Assembly: GCA_020847175.1 (NCBI GenBank)
Contig: JADLCM010000008.1
Location: 1-64,000, forward strand
Direction: 5' to 3'
DNA: 64,000 bases
Source of the DNA: Phycisphaerales bacterium
GTDB lineage: Bacteria > Planctomycetota > Phycisphaerae > Phycisphaerales > UBA1924
In this document: positions 52,629 to 60,801 of the stretch, piece after piece
Position numbering within the stretch: the first letter of the stretch is position 1
Layout: every line of letters starts with the position of its first letter
Made by a program: the position numbers and the translations under genes
Notes under the pieces: generated by a model
The model's database searches: none
What the model was told of the DNA's origin: nothing
What the model saw: only the letters and a program-made list of their open reading frames with translations

Positions 52629-53246
52629 ATGCAGGCCTACCTCGACAGCGTTCCGTTCGTCACCGCTCGCCCCACCGTTCAGGCGGCGCTCGAAGAGGCC
52701 GTACGCCGCGCCAGCGGCGCGGGCCGCATCATCGTCGAGGTGAAGTGCGACGGGCGCGTGCTCTCGGAGGCGGAGTTGGAGTTCCCCTCCGACCACCCTG
52801 GGCGCTACGCCGAGGTGCACTGCCTGTCGGCCAACCCGCGCGCGATGGTGCGCGATGTGCTCCTCGACGCGCGCGAGGCGCTCGAAGGGCTCGGGTCGGC
52901 CCAGGCCGACGCCGCCCGCGCCATCCAGACCGGGGATCTGACCCGGGCCCGGTCGCTGCTTGAGGGCGTGGTCTCGACCTGGCAGGCGGTCGTCGCGGCG
53001 CTCTCTCGGGGCTGCGCGCTGGTGGGCCTCGACCTCGACACGCTCCACGCCAAGGCGGGGGAGCCGTCCGCCGCCGAGTTGGCCCGGGCGCTCGCGCAGC
53101 GCCTGCGTTCGGTCTCTGCCGCGCTCGTGCGGGAGGAGTGGTCCGCGCTCGCCGACGAGGTCGAACTCGACCTCGGTGAGCAGGCCGCCCGCTGGGGAGC
53201 CTTGCTCGGACGCGTGGTGGATGACCTTGGAAAGGGCTCGGCGTGA
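52629..53246 (+). CDS. Unknown helical protein, first of a coupled pair
   Basis: A 205-residue protein (224 if the ATG at 52572 inside the LAB_N gene is used). I recognise no family. Residues 1-75 mix strands and helices, with GRIIVEVKCDGRVLSEAELE. The rest is helical and Ala/Leu-rich (ALEGLGSAQADAARAIQTGD, VSTWQAVVAALSRGCALVG). No signal or membrane segment is seen. GGGAGA lies seven bases before the ATG at 52629. Its stop overlaps the GTG of the next gene (GTGA), suggesting that the two products act together. Confidence 0.6.
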   Translation: MQAYLDSVPFVTARPTVQAALEEAVRRASGAGRIIVEVKCDGRVLSEAELEFPSDHPGRYAEVHCLSANPRAMVRDVLLDAREALEGLGSAQADAARAIQTGDLTRARSLLEGVVSTWQAVVAALSRGCALVGLDLDTLHAKAGEPSAAELARALAQRLRSVSAALVREEWSALADEVELDLGEQAARWGALLGRVVDDLGKGSA

Positions 53247-53998
53247 CGCCCCCGAAGCGCAAGACCTCTCAGGATGCCGGCACGCGAATCGACGAGATGA
53301 TGGAGACCGCGAGTCAGTGGCTCTCCCAGTCCAAGGTCTTTGACGCCGAACGCACCAGTCTGCGGGCGCTCTTGCTTGCGCGGCGACACCGCGACTTTGA
53401 GCGAATGGCCCGCATCTGCCTGCCATTGCAGGAGGCGCGCCGTTTGCGCCGTCAGCAGGCGTGCGACGCCGGCAACGTAGCACTCCTGGAAAATTCCCGG
53501 AACCTCCCGCGCCGGTTCACGCCGGGGTGCTATCTCGTTCAGCCCCCCATGATCGGGGCCGATGCGCGGCTGGTGCGCGATTCGGCCTTGGCGAAAGGTG
53601 TGCCAATATTTGTCCTTGCCCGCGAACCGATGACCCAGGGACGCCGCTGGCCCATTGTGGCTGTTGCAGAGGCGGTCGTGATCCGGACCCAGGTCGATCC
53701 TCCCAAGGGAGTCGCGTGGACAGGCGAGGGAATCCGGCGCGACGAAGTCTCCGGACCAGTGCCGCTCCCGTGGTTTGAGGCGGCGGGGGAGGCTCTCGGC
53801 GACGCGGCCATCGCACGGCTCAAGCCCGGCGATCCGCCCCAGTGGCGCCTAGACGACTTGTTGGAGTTCCTCGACGCCCTGCCCGAGCACGAGCGCCTCC
53901 ACCAAGCCCTGGAGGCCGTGTGCCGCGAGGCGATCGGAACTCCGGAACCGACCGCCGAACGCCGGCGAGGCTTGTCGGACGATCCGTTCTGTTTCTGA
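53243..53998 (+). CDS. Unknown protein, second of a coupled pair
   Basis: A 251-residue protein. The first half is Arg-rich and helical (ERTSLRALLLARRHRDFERM). The middle contains PRRFTPGCYLVQPPMIGADARLVRDSA and KGVPIFVLAREPMTQGRRWPIV, which read as beta-alpha repeats. The end has a Pro/Arg-rich tail (TAERRRGLSDDPFCF). No family is recognised. Its GTG start overlaps the previous stop. The following gene is a pseudokinase, 198 bases on. Confidence 0.6.
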   Translation: MTPPKRKTSQDAGTRIDEMMETASQWLSQSKVFDAERTSLRALLLARRHRDFERMARICLPLQEARRLRRQQACDAGNVALLENSRNLPRRFTPGCYLVQPPMIGADARLVRDSALAKGVPIFVLAREPMTQGRRWPIVAVAEAVVIRTQVDPPKGVAWTGEGIRRDEVSGPVPLPWFEAAGEALGDAAIARLKPGDPPQWRLDDLLEFLDALPEHERLHQALEAVCREAIGTPEPTAERRRGLSDDPFCF

Positions 53999-54195
53999 AT
54001 GAAGAGAGCCTTCAAGTTCTGTGGGGGCCCGCCGGGCCACGCAAGCCCGGATTCCTATCAGAACCAGAACGGCACTTTGCCAGTCCGTCTCACCGGTGAG
54101 CCGATGTGGATATCATCCGCTCCCACGGAGGGCGTCGCGAGGGCCGGCGAGCCTCGTCGCGTGGGTTCCGGCAGGATGCCGACAGGGTCTTGGGC

Positions 54196-55008
54196 ATGAG
54201 CGAGTTTCGCGAGGGCGCGTTTTTTGGGCCGTACCGGCTGGTGCGTCGGCTGCATTCCTCGAAGCACGCCGCTCGGTGGCTCGGGCTCCATGTCCGCCAG
54301 CAGACGAGCCATGTGATCCACGTGTTCCCGATCTGCGCGGATCGGAGCGAATCACGCCGGTTCACGCAGGGGTTTGAACGGCTCGGGGCGCTCAATCACC
54401 CACACATCTTGCGGGCCGAGCAGTTTGCGTTCAGCGCCACCGGGCTTCCGGTGGTGGTGACGCCGTACACCGGCAACCAGGACGGGTTGCTCACTCTCGG
54501 CCGCCTGCTCGACTTCAAGGGAGGCCAACTGGGAGTGTTTGAGGCCGAGCGGGCGGCCCGGCAACTCCTCGAGACTCTCGATTTCGCCCAGGGTCGCGGC
54601 ATCCCGAATGGGCCGCTCGCGCTCGACGACATCCTGGTGGACCGGCACGGCTCGCTCATCATGGAGCACTACGGCCTGCGAATGGCGACGCGGGGCGAGG
54701 GGTGGTCTGCCGATCTCAAGTCCGAGGAAGTTCGCGCCGTGGTCATCATGGCCTACCAGATGATGACGGGCATTGAACTCACGGAGCCCCCGATCCGGCC
54801 CTCGAGCGCAGTTCGACGCATCGACAGGGCGTGGGATGTATGGTTCGACGTGGGCTTGGCGCCCACCCGCGGATTCGACACCCCCGGGGCCGCAATGAAC
54901 GCGATGCCGACGCCCGCAGGCGTGGCGCCCGCCCCGCCAGAGCCGGAACCTCGGATCCGCGTCCGGTTCCCGCGCTTCCGGGGACTCGGTCGCGGCAGCC
55001 GGCGCTGA
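54196..55008 (+). CDS. Protein kinase-like pseudokinase
   Basis: A 270-residue protein with the fold outline of a bacterial Ser/Thr kinase but without its catalytic residues. GPYRLVRRLHSSKHAARWLG stands where the Gly-rich loop should be, without GxGxxG. The beta-3 Lys is missing (SHVIHVFP). The HRDLKPENILV motif is replaced by NGPLALDDILVD near residue 141, and DFG by EHYG near 157-160. Helical landmarks such as ALNHPHILRAEQF and DDILVDRHGSLI persist. The C-terminus is a basic PRFRGLGRGSRR tail. It may be a scaffold or regulator. The ATG at 54196 has no good ribosome binding site; a longer frame begins at 54106. Confidence 0.72.
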   Translation: MSEFREGAFFGPYRLVRRLHSSKHAARWLGLHVRQQTSHVIHVFPICADRSESRRFTQGFERLGALNHPHILRAEQFAFSATGLPVVVTPYTGNQDGLLTLGRLLDFKGGQLGVFEAERAARQLLETLDFAQGRGIPNGPLALDDILVDRHGSLIMEHYGLRMATRGEGWSADLKSEEVRAVVIMAYQMMTGIELTEPPIRPSSAVRRIDRAWDVWFDVGLAPTRGFDTPGAAMNAMPTPAGVAPAPPEPEPRIRVRFPRFRGLGRGSRR

Positions 55009-55095
55009 TTCGCACGCGGCAATACGAAGGACACACCCGTGTCAGGCGCCGGCCGATCGCGGCGGTAGCGCGCTGGCCCATCTCAGGAGAGCAGC

Positions 55096-55608
55096 ATGAC
55101 TCGACGCAGGTTGGCACGCGGGGGTTGGGTCGTGGGCGGCATCACGGCCATCGGGCTCGCGTTGACGGGCGCCTCAGCCCAGAATGCCCCGGTCCGGGCC
55201 CCGCAGCCCCAACTCACCCAGCGTCACTCGACCTCGCCCGTGTACGAGGCCTGGGTGCCCCCGGGCGCCTACACGGCGCTCGTCATCAGTTCCAGCGGCG
55301 AGAACCGCCAATGGCCCGTGGCCCTTCGCACCAAGTCTCAGCGCGTGCCGATCATCGTGCGCCCCGGAGAGAACGTGGTGATCCCCTTCGAGGGGGGATG
55401 GAAGATCGAGGCCGATGAACTCGTGCGATTCGAGAGCGACCGCGTGCCCTTCTTCGACCACTCGCTTCTTGACCCGTTGGACGGGCTTGACACGTTCGTA
55501 CTGACGGCATGGGGCGTGACGAAGGACGGCCCGGTCGCCTTGGTATCCAAACCAGAACCGCCGGAATGGCTGCTGGAACGGGCGAACATCAAGCGCCCCG
55601 GGCCGTGA
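55096..55608 (+). CDS. Exported protein of unknown function
   Basis: A 170-residue protein with a signal peptide (WVVGGITAIGLALTGASAQ). The beta-rich body includes VYEAWVPPGAYTALVIS, then RTKSQRVPIIVRPGENVVIPFEG, and RFESDRVPFFDHSLLDPL. It is compact, Pro-rich and without Cys, and I do not recognise a family. AGGAGA six bases before the ATG gives the start. It converges with the following minus-strand gene, 25 bases apart. Confidence 0.65.
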   Translation: MTRRRLARGGWVVGGITAIGLALTGASAQNAPVRAPQPQLTQRHSTSPVYEAWVPPGAYTALVISSSGENRQWPVALRTKSQRVPIIVRPGENVVIPFEGGWKIEADELVRFESDRVPFFDHSLLDPLDGLDTFVLTAWGVTKDGPVALVSKPEPPEWLLERANIKRPGP

Positions 55609-55633
55609 CACCCTCGGACGCCCGACAATCACC

Positions 55634-56020
55634 TCAGACCCAGACCTGGACGATCATCTGCGGCTCGCGCAGCTTCCCCTGCCACTCGCCGACGGTCGAG
55701 GTGACCAGCTTTACCTCGTACGTCGGGTGCGCGTCGAGCCACTCATTGATCTGCCGGTCCATGTTGGCGACCGCGTCCTCACTCAGTTTGCAATGAAACG
55801 TGCGGCAGTGCACCGCCCCCTGTCCCGTCTGCGCGGGGGTTCGCTTCCACTGTTCATCCGTATGCCCGGCCCCGAGCTTCTGGTCGAAGGCCCGGATCTT
55901 GGGCGCCGCCGGCTCCGGCGCCTCTGCGGGCTTGCCGATCCCCGGTCCGGCGTTGTGCCGGATCATCGGGCTCTGGCCTTCGCCGGTCTCGGGTGAAAAC
56001 CGAGGCTGGGAACTGTGCAT
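55634..56020 (-). CDS. Unknown small soluble protein
   Basis: A 128-residue protein. The N-terminal half is Pro-rich and likely disordered (GPGIGKPAEAPEPAAP). The C-terminal 60 residues form a compact alpha-beta unit with CRTFHCKLSEDAVANMDRQI, NEWLDAHPTYEVKLVTSTVG and EPQMIVQVWV. Two Cys and a His in that unit may be structural. The ATG at 56020 is preferred over an in-frame one at 56128 because a GGGGGA site lies before it. It is separated from the TlpA-like gene upstream by a terminator. Confidence 0.6.
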   Translation of the reverse strand: MHSSQPRFSPETGEGQSPMIRHNAGPGIGKPAEAPEPAAPKIRAFDQKLGAGHTDEQWKRTPAQTGQGAVHCRTFHCKLSEDAVANMDRQINEWLDAHPTYEVKLVTSTVGEWQGKLREPQMIVQVWV

Positions 56021-56103
56021 GGTTGCGTCCCCCACGAGAAATGCCGCTCCGCCGGGGCAGCTTACCACGGAGTCCTCGGGCGCGCCAAGCACGCGCTCGC
56101 GGG

Positions 56104-56142
56104 TCAAAAAGAACCGAGGGCGAGCCAAAGCCCGCCCTCGGG
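56104..56142 (-). terminator. Rho-independent terminator of the TlpA-like gene
   Basis: On the minus strand CCGAGGGCGGGC and GCTCGCCCTCGG pair around TTTG, followed by TTCTTTTTGA, 40 bases beyond the stop codon. Confidence 0.9.
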
Positions 56143-56181
56143 TATCGCGGTTTGAGCGGCGCCATCAGTCGGCGCAGGGGG

Positions 56182-57240
56182 TCAGTTTCCGCCGCGCTTG
56201 GTCATCAGCTCGGGGATCAGTTCTTCGAGCTTGCCGCGCGCGTTCGTGGAGTAGAGGTTCCCTTCGTGATCGACCACGAAGATGCACGGGATCGAGTTCA
56301 CGCCCCACGACACGGAGAACTCGGAATCCCAGTAGTTGCCCTGGTAGTATTGAGGCCACGGAATCTCGTTGTCCTTGACGAACTTCTTGAGCTTGTCGAG
56401 GCCGCCCTTCTCCTCCGCCTGATCCAGGCTGATGCCCACGAACTCCACGCCCTTGTCCTTCCACTCGGCGTAGAGCTCCTTCATGTGCGGCATCTCGCCG
56501 ACGCAAGGGCCGCACCACGTCGCCCAGAAGTCCACGACCACGATCTTGCCCTTGAGGTCGGCGAAGCTCACGGTCTCGCCGCTCGTGGCCTCCTGGAACT
56601 CAAGCTCGAAGGGCTTGTTGAGTTCGTCGATGCGCCTGATCTGGCCCACGACATACTTGTTCGCCCGCGCGTTGGGGAATGCCGCCAGCGAGCGCCGGTA
56701 CAGGCTGAGCTTGGTCTCCTGGTCGATCTCGCGGCTGTAGTCGGCGGTCTGCACGAGCAGCGAAGCGCCGCGCTCGTCAGTCGGGGCCTTGGCCAGGAAG
56801 GCCTCAACCGGGCCCATCTTGTCCGCGACCGGCGTCTCGCGGCCCTGCACGAATCCGAGGGCGTGCCAGTACGCAGCCTCGACACCCAAGGCGTCCTCGC
56901 GGGCCGCGAAGTCCTTGGTCTCTTCGATCATCGCCTGCCCCTGGCCCGACTGCATCATGGTCTGCCAGCGCCGGCCGCCGATCTTGCCGGCTTCTTCGTG
57001 GTCCGGGGCCTCGGTGAGGAACTCCTTGGCAAGCTCCATCACGCGGTCGTTCGCCTCCTGGCGTGCCTTCTGGAACTCGGCGAGATAGGCCTGGTCGCCG
57101 CGCTTCGAGGCGTCGAACTGGGGCATCTGCACCGCGTCCAGCTCAGAGAGGATCTCCGCCGGCGGACGCAGCGCCAGAGAAGGTGCGGCGAAGATCGCCG
57201 AAGCAAGCAGCAACCCGGCAACGCGTGCGCGACGTGTCAT
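56182..57240 (-). CDS. Exported TlpA-like thioredoxin-fold protein
   Basis: A 352-residue protein with a signal peptide (VAGLLLASAIFAAPSLA). A helical N-terminal region of about 190 residues is followed by a thioredoxin-fold domain. The active site is FWATWCGPCVGEMPHMKELY near residue 245, and the cis-Pro loop is NSIPCIFVVDHEG, where a third Cys stands. It probably reduces or reshuffles disulphides in the periplasm, as TlpA and ResA do in cytochrome maturation. The added helical region is not recognised and may bring the domain to its target. GGAGAA precedes the ATG; a clear terminator ends the unit. Confidence 0.88.
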   Translation of the reverse strand: MTRRARVAGLLLASAIFAAPSLALRPPAEILSELDAVQMPQFDASKRGDQAYLAEFQKARQEANDRVMELAKEFLTEAPDHEEAGKIGGRRWQTMMQSGQGQAMIEETKDFAAREDALGVEAAYWHALGFVQGRETPVADKMGPVEAFLAKAPTDERGASLLVQTADYSREIDQETKLSLYRRSLAAFPNARANKYVVGQIRRIDELNKPFELEFQEATSGETVSFADLKGKIVVVDFWATWCGPCVGEMPHMKELYAEWKDKGVEFVGISLDQAEEKGGLDKLKKFVKDNEIPWPQYYQGNYWDSEFSVSWGVNSIPCIFVVDHEGNLYSTNARGKLEELIPELMTKRGGN

Positions 57241-57370
57241 TGCGGTTCTCCATGATCGCGGGTCAGGTTCTCCGACCCGGGAACAAGAGCATACCGCGTT
57301 CGGGCCGCCCCGGAGGCGGATGTTCCCGGACTTCAGGTGTTTTTGCTGGTCGGGGCCGCCGTGTCCCCGG

Positions 57371-58114
57371 CTACGCCATGGTCAACCCGCCATCGACGCA
57401 GATGACCTGCCCCGTCAGGTAGCCGGCATCGTCACTCGAAACGTACGACACCGCGGCCGCGATGTCCTCAGCCTGCCCGAGGCGGCGCACCGGAACCTGC
57501 GCTGCGTATTGGTCACGCAGGTCGGGAGGGAGCTTGGCGGTCATGTCCGTCTCCACGAAACCGGGGGCGACCACGTTCGCCGTGATCCCCTTGCTCCCGA
57601 GTTCCCGCGCGACGGTCTTGGTGAGTCCGATCAGGCCCGCCTTGGCGGAGGCGTAGTTCGCCTGTCCCGCGTTGCCCACCACCCCCGAAGTCGACGCGAT
57701 GTTGACGATGCGCCCGAATCGGCCCTTCATCATCGGGCGCGAGGCCGCGCGAATCGCGACGAATGCCGAGGTGAGGTCAACCCGGATCACTTCATCCCAT
57801 TCCTCGTCGCTCATGCGGAGAATGAGATTGTCCCGGGTGATTCCGGCGTTATTGACAAGGATATCGATTCGACCGAACTCCGCCGCGACGCCCTCGATGC
57901 CCCTGGCCAGGGCCGCGCCATCCCCGACATCGATCGCGAGCACGCTCGCGCTGCCTCCCCCGTCGGCGATCCCGGCCCGGACTTCTTCCAGCGGCCCCGC
58001 CGAACGGGAGACCAGCACGACGTGCCGCCCTTCACGGGCGAGGCGTGCCGAGATCGCACGTCCGATGCCGCGGCTGGCTCCGGTCACAATCGCGACTCGA
58101 CGATCACTTGACAT
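57371..58114 (-). CDS. fabG: 3-oxoacyl-[acyl-carrier-protein] reductase FabG
   Basis: FabG reduces 3-ketoacyl-ACP with NADPH in fatty acid elongation. The 247-residue protein has the Rossmann signature VTGASRGIGRAISARLAREG, NNAGITRDNLILRM with the catalytic Asn, NIASTSGVVGNAGQANYASA with Ser and Tyr, and Lys in ASAKAGL. The TANVVAPGFVETDM loop and the C-terminal GYLTGQVICVDGGLTMA are standard. A longer frame to 58306 is antisense to the lipoprotein gene region; GGAGG five bases before the ATG at 58114 settles the start. It follows fabD and a lipoprotein gene on the same strand. Confidence 0.95.
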   Translation of the reverse strand: MSSDRRVAIVTGASRGIGRAISARLAREGRHVVLVSRSAGPLEEVRAGIADGGGSASVLAIDVGDGAALARGIEGVAAEFGRIDILVNNAGITRDNLILRMSDEEWDEVIRVDLTSAFVAIRAASRPMMKGRFGRIVNIASTSGVVGNAGQANYASAKAGLIGLTKTVARELGSKGITANVVAPGFVETDMTAKLPPDLRDQYAAQVPVRRLGQAEDIAAAVSYVSSDDAGYLTGQVICVDGGLTMA

Positions 58115-58136
58115 GAAGCCTCCGAAATCGCGTGCG

Positions 58137-58850
58137 TCAACCACCGGCAGGTCCGCCGGGCGGGGCCCCGCCTCCGGGCGTGCTGGGAACACTTGGGGGC
58201 ACCTCGCTCGGCACCGGGATATTGGAGGTGTCCGACGTGAGCAGCGCTTCGATTTCGGGGGGCAAGCCGAAGGCGCCGCCCATGTAGTCCGACAACGACT
58301 TGCCATCCCAGTCCGTCACCAGAGGCTTGGTTTCGGGCGTTGAGACTCCGGGGGAGAAGACCCAGCCCTCGCCGAAACGTTTGGCGGTCCACACGAGCAC
58401 AATGGCATCGGTGGCCTTCACCGCGGTGACGAAGGGCGCCGATTCAACATCGCCGGACGACTTGGCCCCTGCGTCGGTGTAGACCACCCGGACGGCCTCG
58501 ATCTCCGTGTTGCCCCAGTCCTGTTCCACCTGGGCGAGTGCGGTCTTCCCGATCGGGTCGAGCAAGGGGCGGAGCGCATCCGCATCCTTTCTCGCCAGGG
58601 CATCGCACAACCTCAACATGCCGATCGCCAGGTCGCGATCCACCGGCGCATGCTCCTGCGCGAAGTTCACCCGCGCGTCTGGGTGCACCTGCCCCATGAT
58701 GGAACTGATGATCACCGGGTCGGGCGCCGGTGGGGGCGGAGGTTCGCGATTGACCGGCGCCGGGGGGGCTTCCTTCTTCTTGCCGCACCCGGAGCCCGAC
58801 AGCACGAGCACGGATGCCAAGCCGAGCGCAACGGCACCGGAAATCTGCAT
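58137..58850 (-). CDS. Putative lipoprotein between fabD and fabG
   Basis: A 237-residue protein with a hydrophobic leader and a lipobox-like LSGSGCGKKKE, where Cys22 would be lipidated (the residue three before it is Gly, so the box is not perfect). A Pro-rich linker follows, then a soluble alpha-beta domain with MLRLCDALARKDADALRPLL, typical of SnoaL/NTF2-like or related cone folds. The C-terminus is Pro/Gly-rich. Its ribosome binding site AGGAG overlaps the fabD stop, so it is expressed with the fatty-acid genes. The role is unknown. Confidence 0.72.
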   Translation of the reverse strand: MQISGAVALGLASVLVLSGSGCGKKKEAPPAPVNREPPPPPAPDPVIISSIMGQVHPDARVNFAQEHAPVDRDLAIGMLRLCDALARKDADALRPLLDPIGKTALAQVEQDWGNTEIEAVRVVYTDAGAKSSGDVESAPFVTAVKATDAIVLVWTAKRFGEGWVFSPGVSTPETKPLVTDWDGKSLSDYMGGAFGLPPEIEALLTSDTSNIPVPSEVPPSVPSTPGGGAPPGGPAGG

Positions 58851-58853
58851 GAG

Positions 58854-59792
58854 TCACTCCTGCGGCACATCAAGGCTCGACACCTTGAAGGCCCGGTCGA
58901 TCCGCTTCAACATCCCCGCCAGCGTACGCCCCGGGGCGAGCTCAAGAAACTCTCCCGTCCATCCGCTGATCATGGCCCGGCAGTTCGCTTCCCATCGCAC
59001 CGGCGAGGTCAATTGCTCGACGAGCCGGGCACGGATCGCCTCCGGCCCGCCTTCATGTGCCTTGCCCGTGACATTGGACATGACCGGACATTTCGGCTCG
59101 CGCACCTCGACCCGGCTGAGGGCCGCCCTAAGCTGCGCCGCAGCGGGCGCCATGATCGGGGAGTGAAACGCCCCGGCGACCGCCAGAGCCTGCGCCCGCA
59201 GACCCCTGGTTCCCGCAACAGCCTCCGCCCGCGCACACGCGGCCTTTGACCCGCTGATCACCACTTGTCCAGGGGCGTTGAAGTTGGCGCACACCAGCAC
59301 ATCTTCGCCCCGCGCGGCCTCACAGACCTCCGAGGCCTGTTCGGGCGTTGCCCCGATGAGCGCGACCATGCCCGACGGCGTTGCTTCGGCCGCCTGCTGC
59401 ATCGCCCTGCCACGCAGGCTCACGAGCCCCAAAGCATCACCGAAGGAGATCGAGCCCGCCAGGTGGAGGGCCGTGTATTCCCCAAGCGAAAGCCCGGAAC
59501 ACCCGCCGAGCTGGGCGTCGCTGGGGGCGAGGGAGCGGGTGTCGAGCATGCCGCGCCAACTCGCGACGGAGCAGGCAAAGATCGCGGGCTGGCTCACGTC
59601 GGTGCGGTTGAGGGTTTCTGCGGGCCCTTCGAAGCAGAGGGTGGAGAGCCGGGCGCCGTGGAACGGCCCGAGGATGTCATCGGCTTCGTCCAGGCACGCC
59701 CGGGCAGCGGGCGAGGCCGCCGCCCACGCACGCCCCATACCGACCGCCTGAGCGCCTTGTCCGGGGCAAAGCAGAATGAACCGCGTGGCCAT
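58854..59792 (-). CDS. fabD: Malonyl-CoA:ACP transacylase FabD
   Basis: FabD moves malonyl from CoA to ACP to start each fatty-acid elongation. The 312-residue protein has LLCPGQGAQAVGMG at the N-terminus. The nucleophile motif is CSGLSLGEYTAL: the Ser is kept, but the usual His before it (GHSLGE) is Leu. Arg is in VSLRGRAMQQAA and the catalytic His in VAGAFHSPIMAPA. The region QVVISGSKAACARAE is normal. The Leu replacement is unusual and could affect oxyanion stability. TACAAT lies six bases before the ATG at 59792 without a Shine-Dalgarno sequence, suggesting a leaderless operon start for fabD-lipoprotein-fabG. Confidence 0.93.
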   Translation of the reverse strand: MATRFILLCPGQGAQAVGMGRAWAAASPAARACLDEADDILGPFHGARLSTLCFEGPAETLNRTDVSQPAIFACSVASWRGMLDTRSLAPSDAQLGGCSGLSLGEYTALHLAGSISFGDALGLVSLRGRAMQQAAEATPSGMVALIGATPEQASEVCEAARGEDVLVCANFNAPGQVVISGSKAACARAEAVAGTRGLRAQALAVAGAFHSPIMAPAAAQLRAALSRVEVREPKCPVMSNVTGKAHEGGPEAIRARLVEQLTSPVRWEANCRAMISGWTGEFLELAPGRTLAGMLKRIDRAFKVSSLDVPQE

Positions 59793-59798
59793 GGAGCC

Positions 59799-59804
59799 AT
59801 TGTA
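59799..59804 (-). promoter_or_regulatory. Candidate -10 box (TACAAT) of fabD
   Basis: TACAAT, six bases before the fabD ATG, matches the arrangement found before the unknown element gene at 2184. Confidence 0.45.
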
Positions 59805-59994
59805 GGGGCGAGCGCTCCGCGCAGGGTCCGCGAACCCTGCAATGCCCAAGAACCCGCCCGCACCCGCGGCGAGCCCGTGCCAGACGTTCCCGACGCGCGG
59901 ATTCCGCGCATGTCAGGGTTGACCGGTTCACCCGCGCGATCCCGGAAGTCGATCTCGGGTGAGAGAGACGCCCCGCCGGGGGAGAGAGAGGACC

Positions 59995-60798
59995 ATGATG
60001 CACCCGACCCGCCTTTTCGGACGTGCGCGCCGGTCGCAGCGACGTCGCGTGCTCACCCTGCTCCGGGGGCCTGAAATGCAGACCCACGTGCAGCCCCTCG
60101 TGGAGGCGCGATCGGGTTCGGTGATCGGGTTTGAATGCCTGGCCCGTCCGAGCGGGCTCGGAGGCTTCTCCTGCGTGATGGAGATGTTCGAGGCGGCCCA
60201 CCGGGCGGGGCTGGGGCCTGCTCTTGACGCGGCGGCCCGGCGGCCGGCTCTGCGGCTCACCAGCGACCTCCCCGCCGGAACACTGCTCTTTCTCAACTGC
60301 TCGCCCGACACGCTCACGAGCCCGGGCGCGATGCGGGCGCTGGTTCGCGAGGTGGAACGCCGGTCGTTCGATCCCGCCCGGGTCGTTCTTGAACTCACCG
60401 AGATCGCGCTCCGCTGTGATGACCTGCAAAGGGCGGCATCGCACGCGCGGGGGGCGGGCATGAAACTCGCGCTCGACGATGTCGGCGCGGGGGAGAACGG
60501 CCTCGGGCGCCTGCTGGCCCTGCGGCCCGACTGGTTGAAACTCGACCGATCGCTCGTGCAGCGCGTGCCGGGCGACCCGGTCGCGCTGGAACTCGTGCGT
60601 GCCCTGGTGCGCTTCGCGGCGATCTCGGGCATGAAGGTCGTCGGCGAGGGCGTGGAATCGACGCGAGAACTCCGCGTGCTGCGCGGGCTCGGGGTGCCGT
60701 ACCTGCAGGGATACCTGCTCGCCAGGCCCGGTCTGCCGGGGTTCCTCTTCACTGAGCAGGCCAGGCACGCGGTGCGGATGGCGGCTCTCGCGGCGTGA
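59995..60798 (+). CDS. EAL-domain (c-di-GMP phosphodiesterase-like) protein
   Basis: A 267-residue stand-alone EAL domain. The signature Glu is in GFECLARPSG, where EAL reads ECL. Other metal and base residues are kept: Asn in LFLNCSPDTL, Glu in VVLELTEIAL, Asp-Asp in LALDDVGAGENGL, Lys in DWLKLDRSLV, Glu in VVGEGVES and Gln in YLQGYLLARP. Hydrolysis of c-di-GMP to pGpG is plausible, although the changed signature and the DDFG to DDVG replacement leave a receptor role possible. No GGDEF or sensor domain is attached. GAGAGGA precedes the ATG at 59995. It converges with the dehydratase gene, three bases apart. Confidence 0.85.
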   Translation: MMHPTRLFGRARRSQRRRVLTLLRGPEMQTHVQPLVEARSGSVIGFECLARPSGLGGFSCVMEMFEAAHRAGLGPALDAAARRPALRLTSDLPAGTLLFLNCSPDTLTSPGAMRALVREVERRSFDPARVVLELTEIALRCDDLQRAASHARGAGMKLALDDVGAGENGLGRLLALRPDWLKLDRSLVQRVPGDPVALELVRALVRFAAISGMKVVGEGVESTRELRVLRGLGVPYLQGYLLARPGLPGFLFTEQARHAVRMAALAA

Positions 60799-60801
60799 GG
60801 C

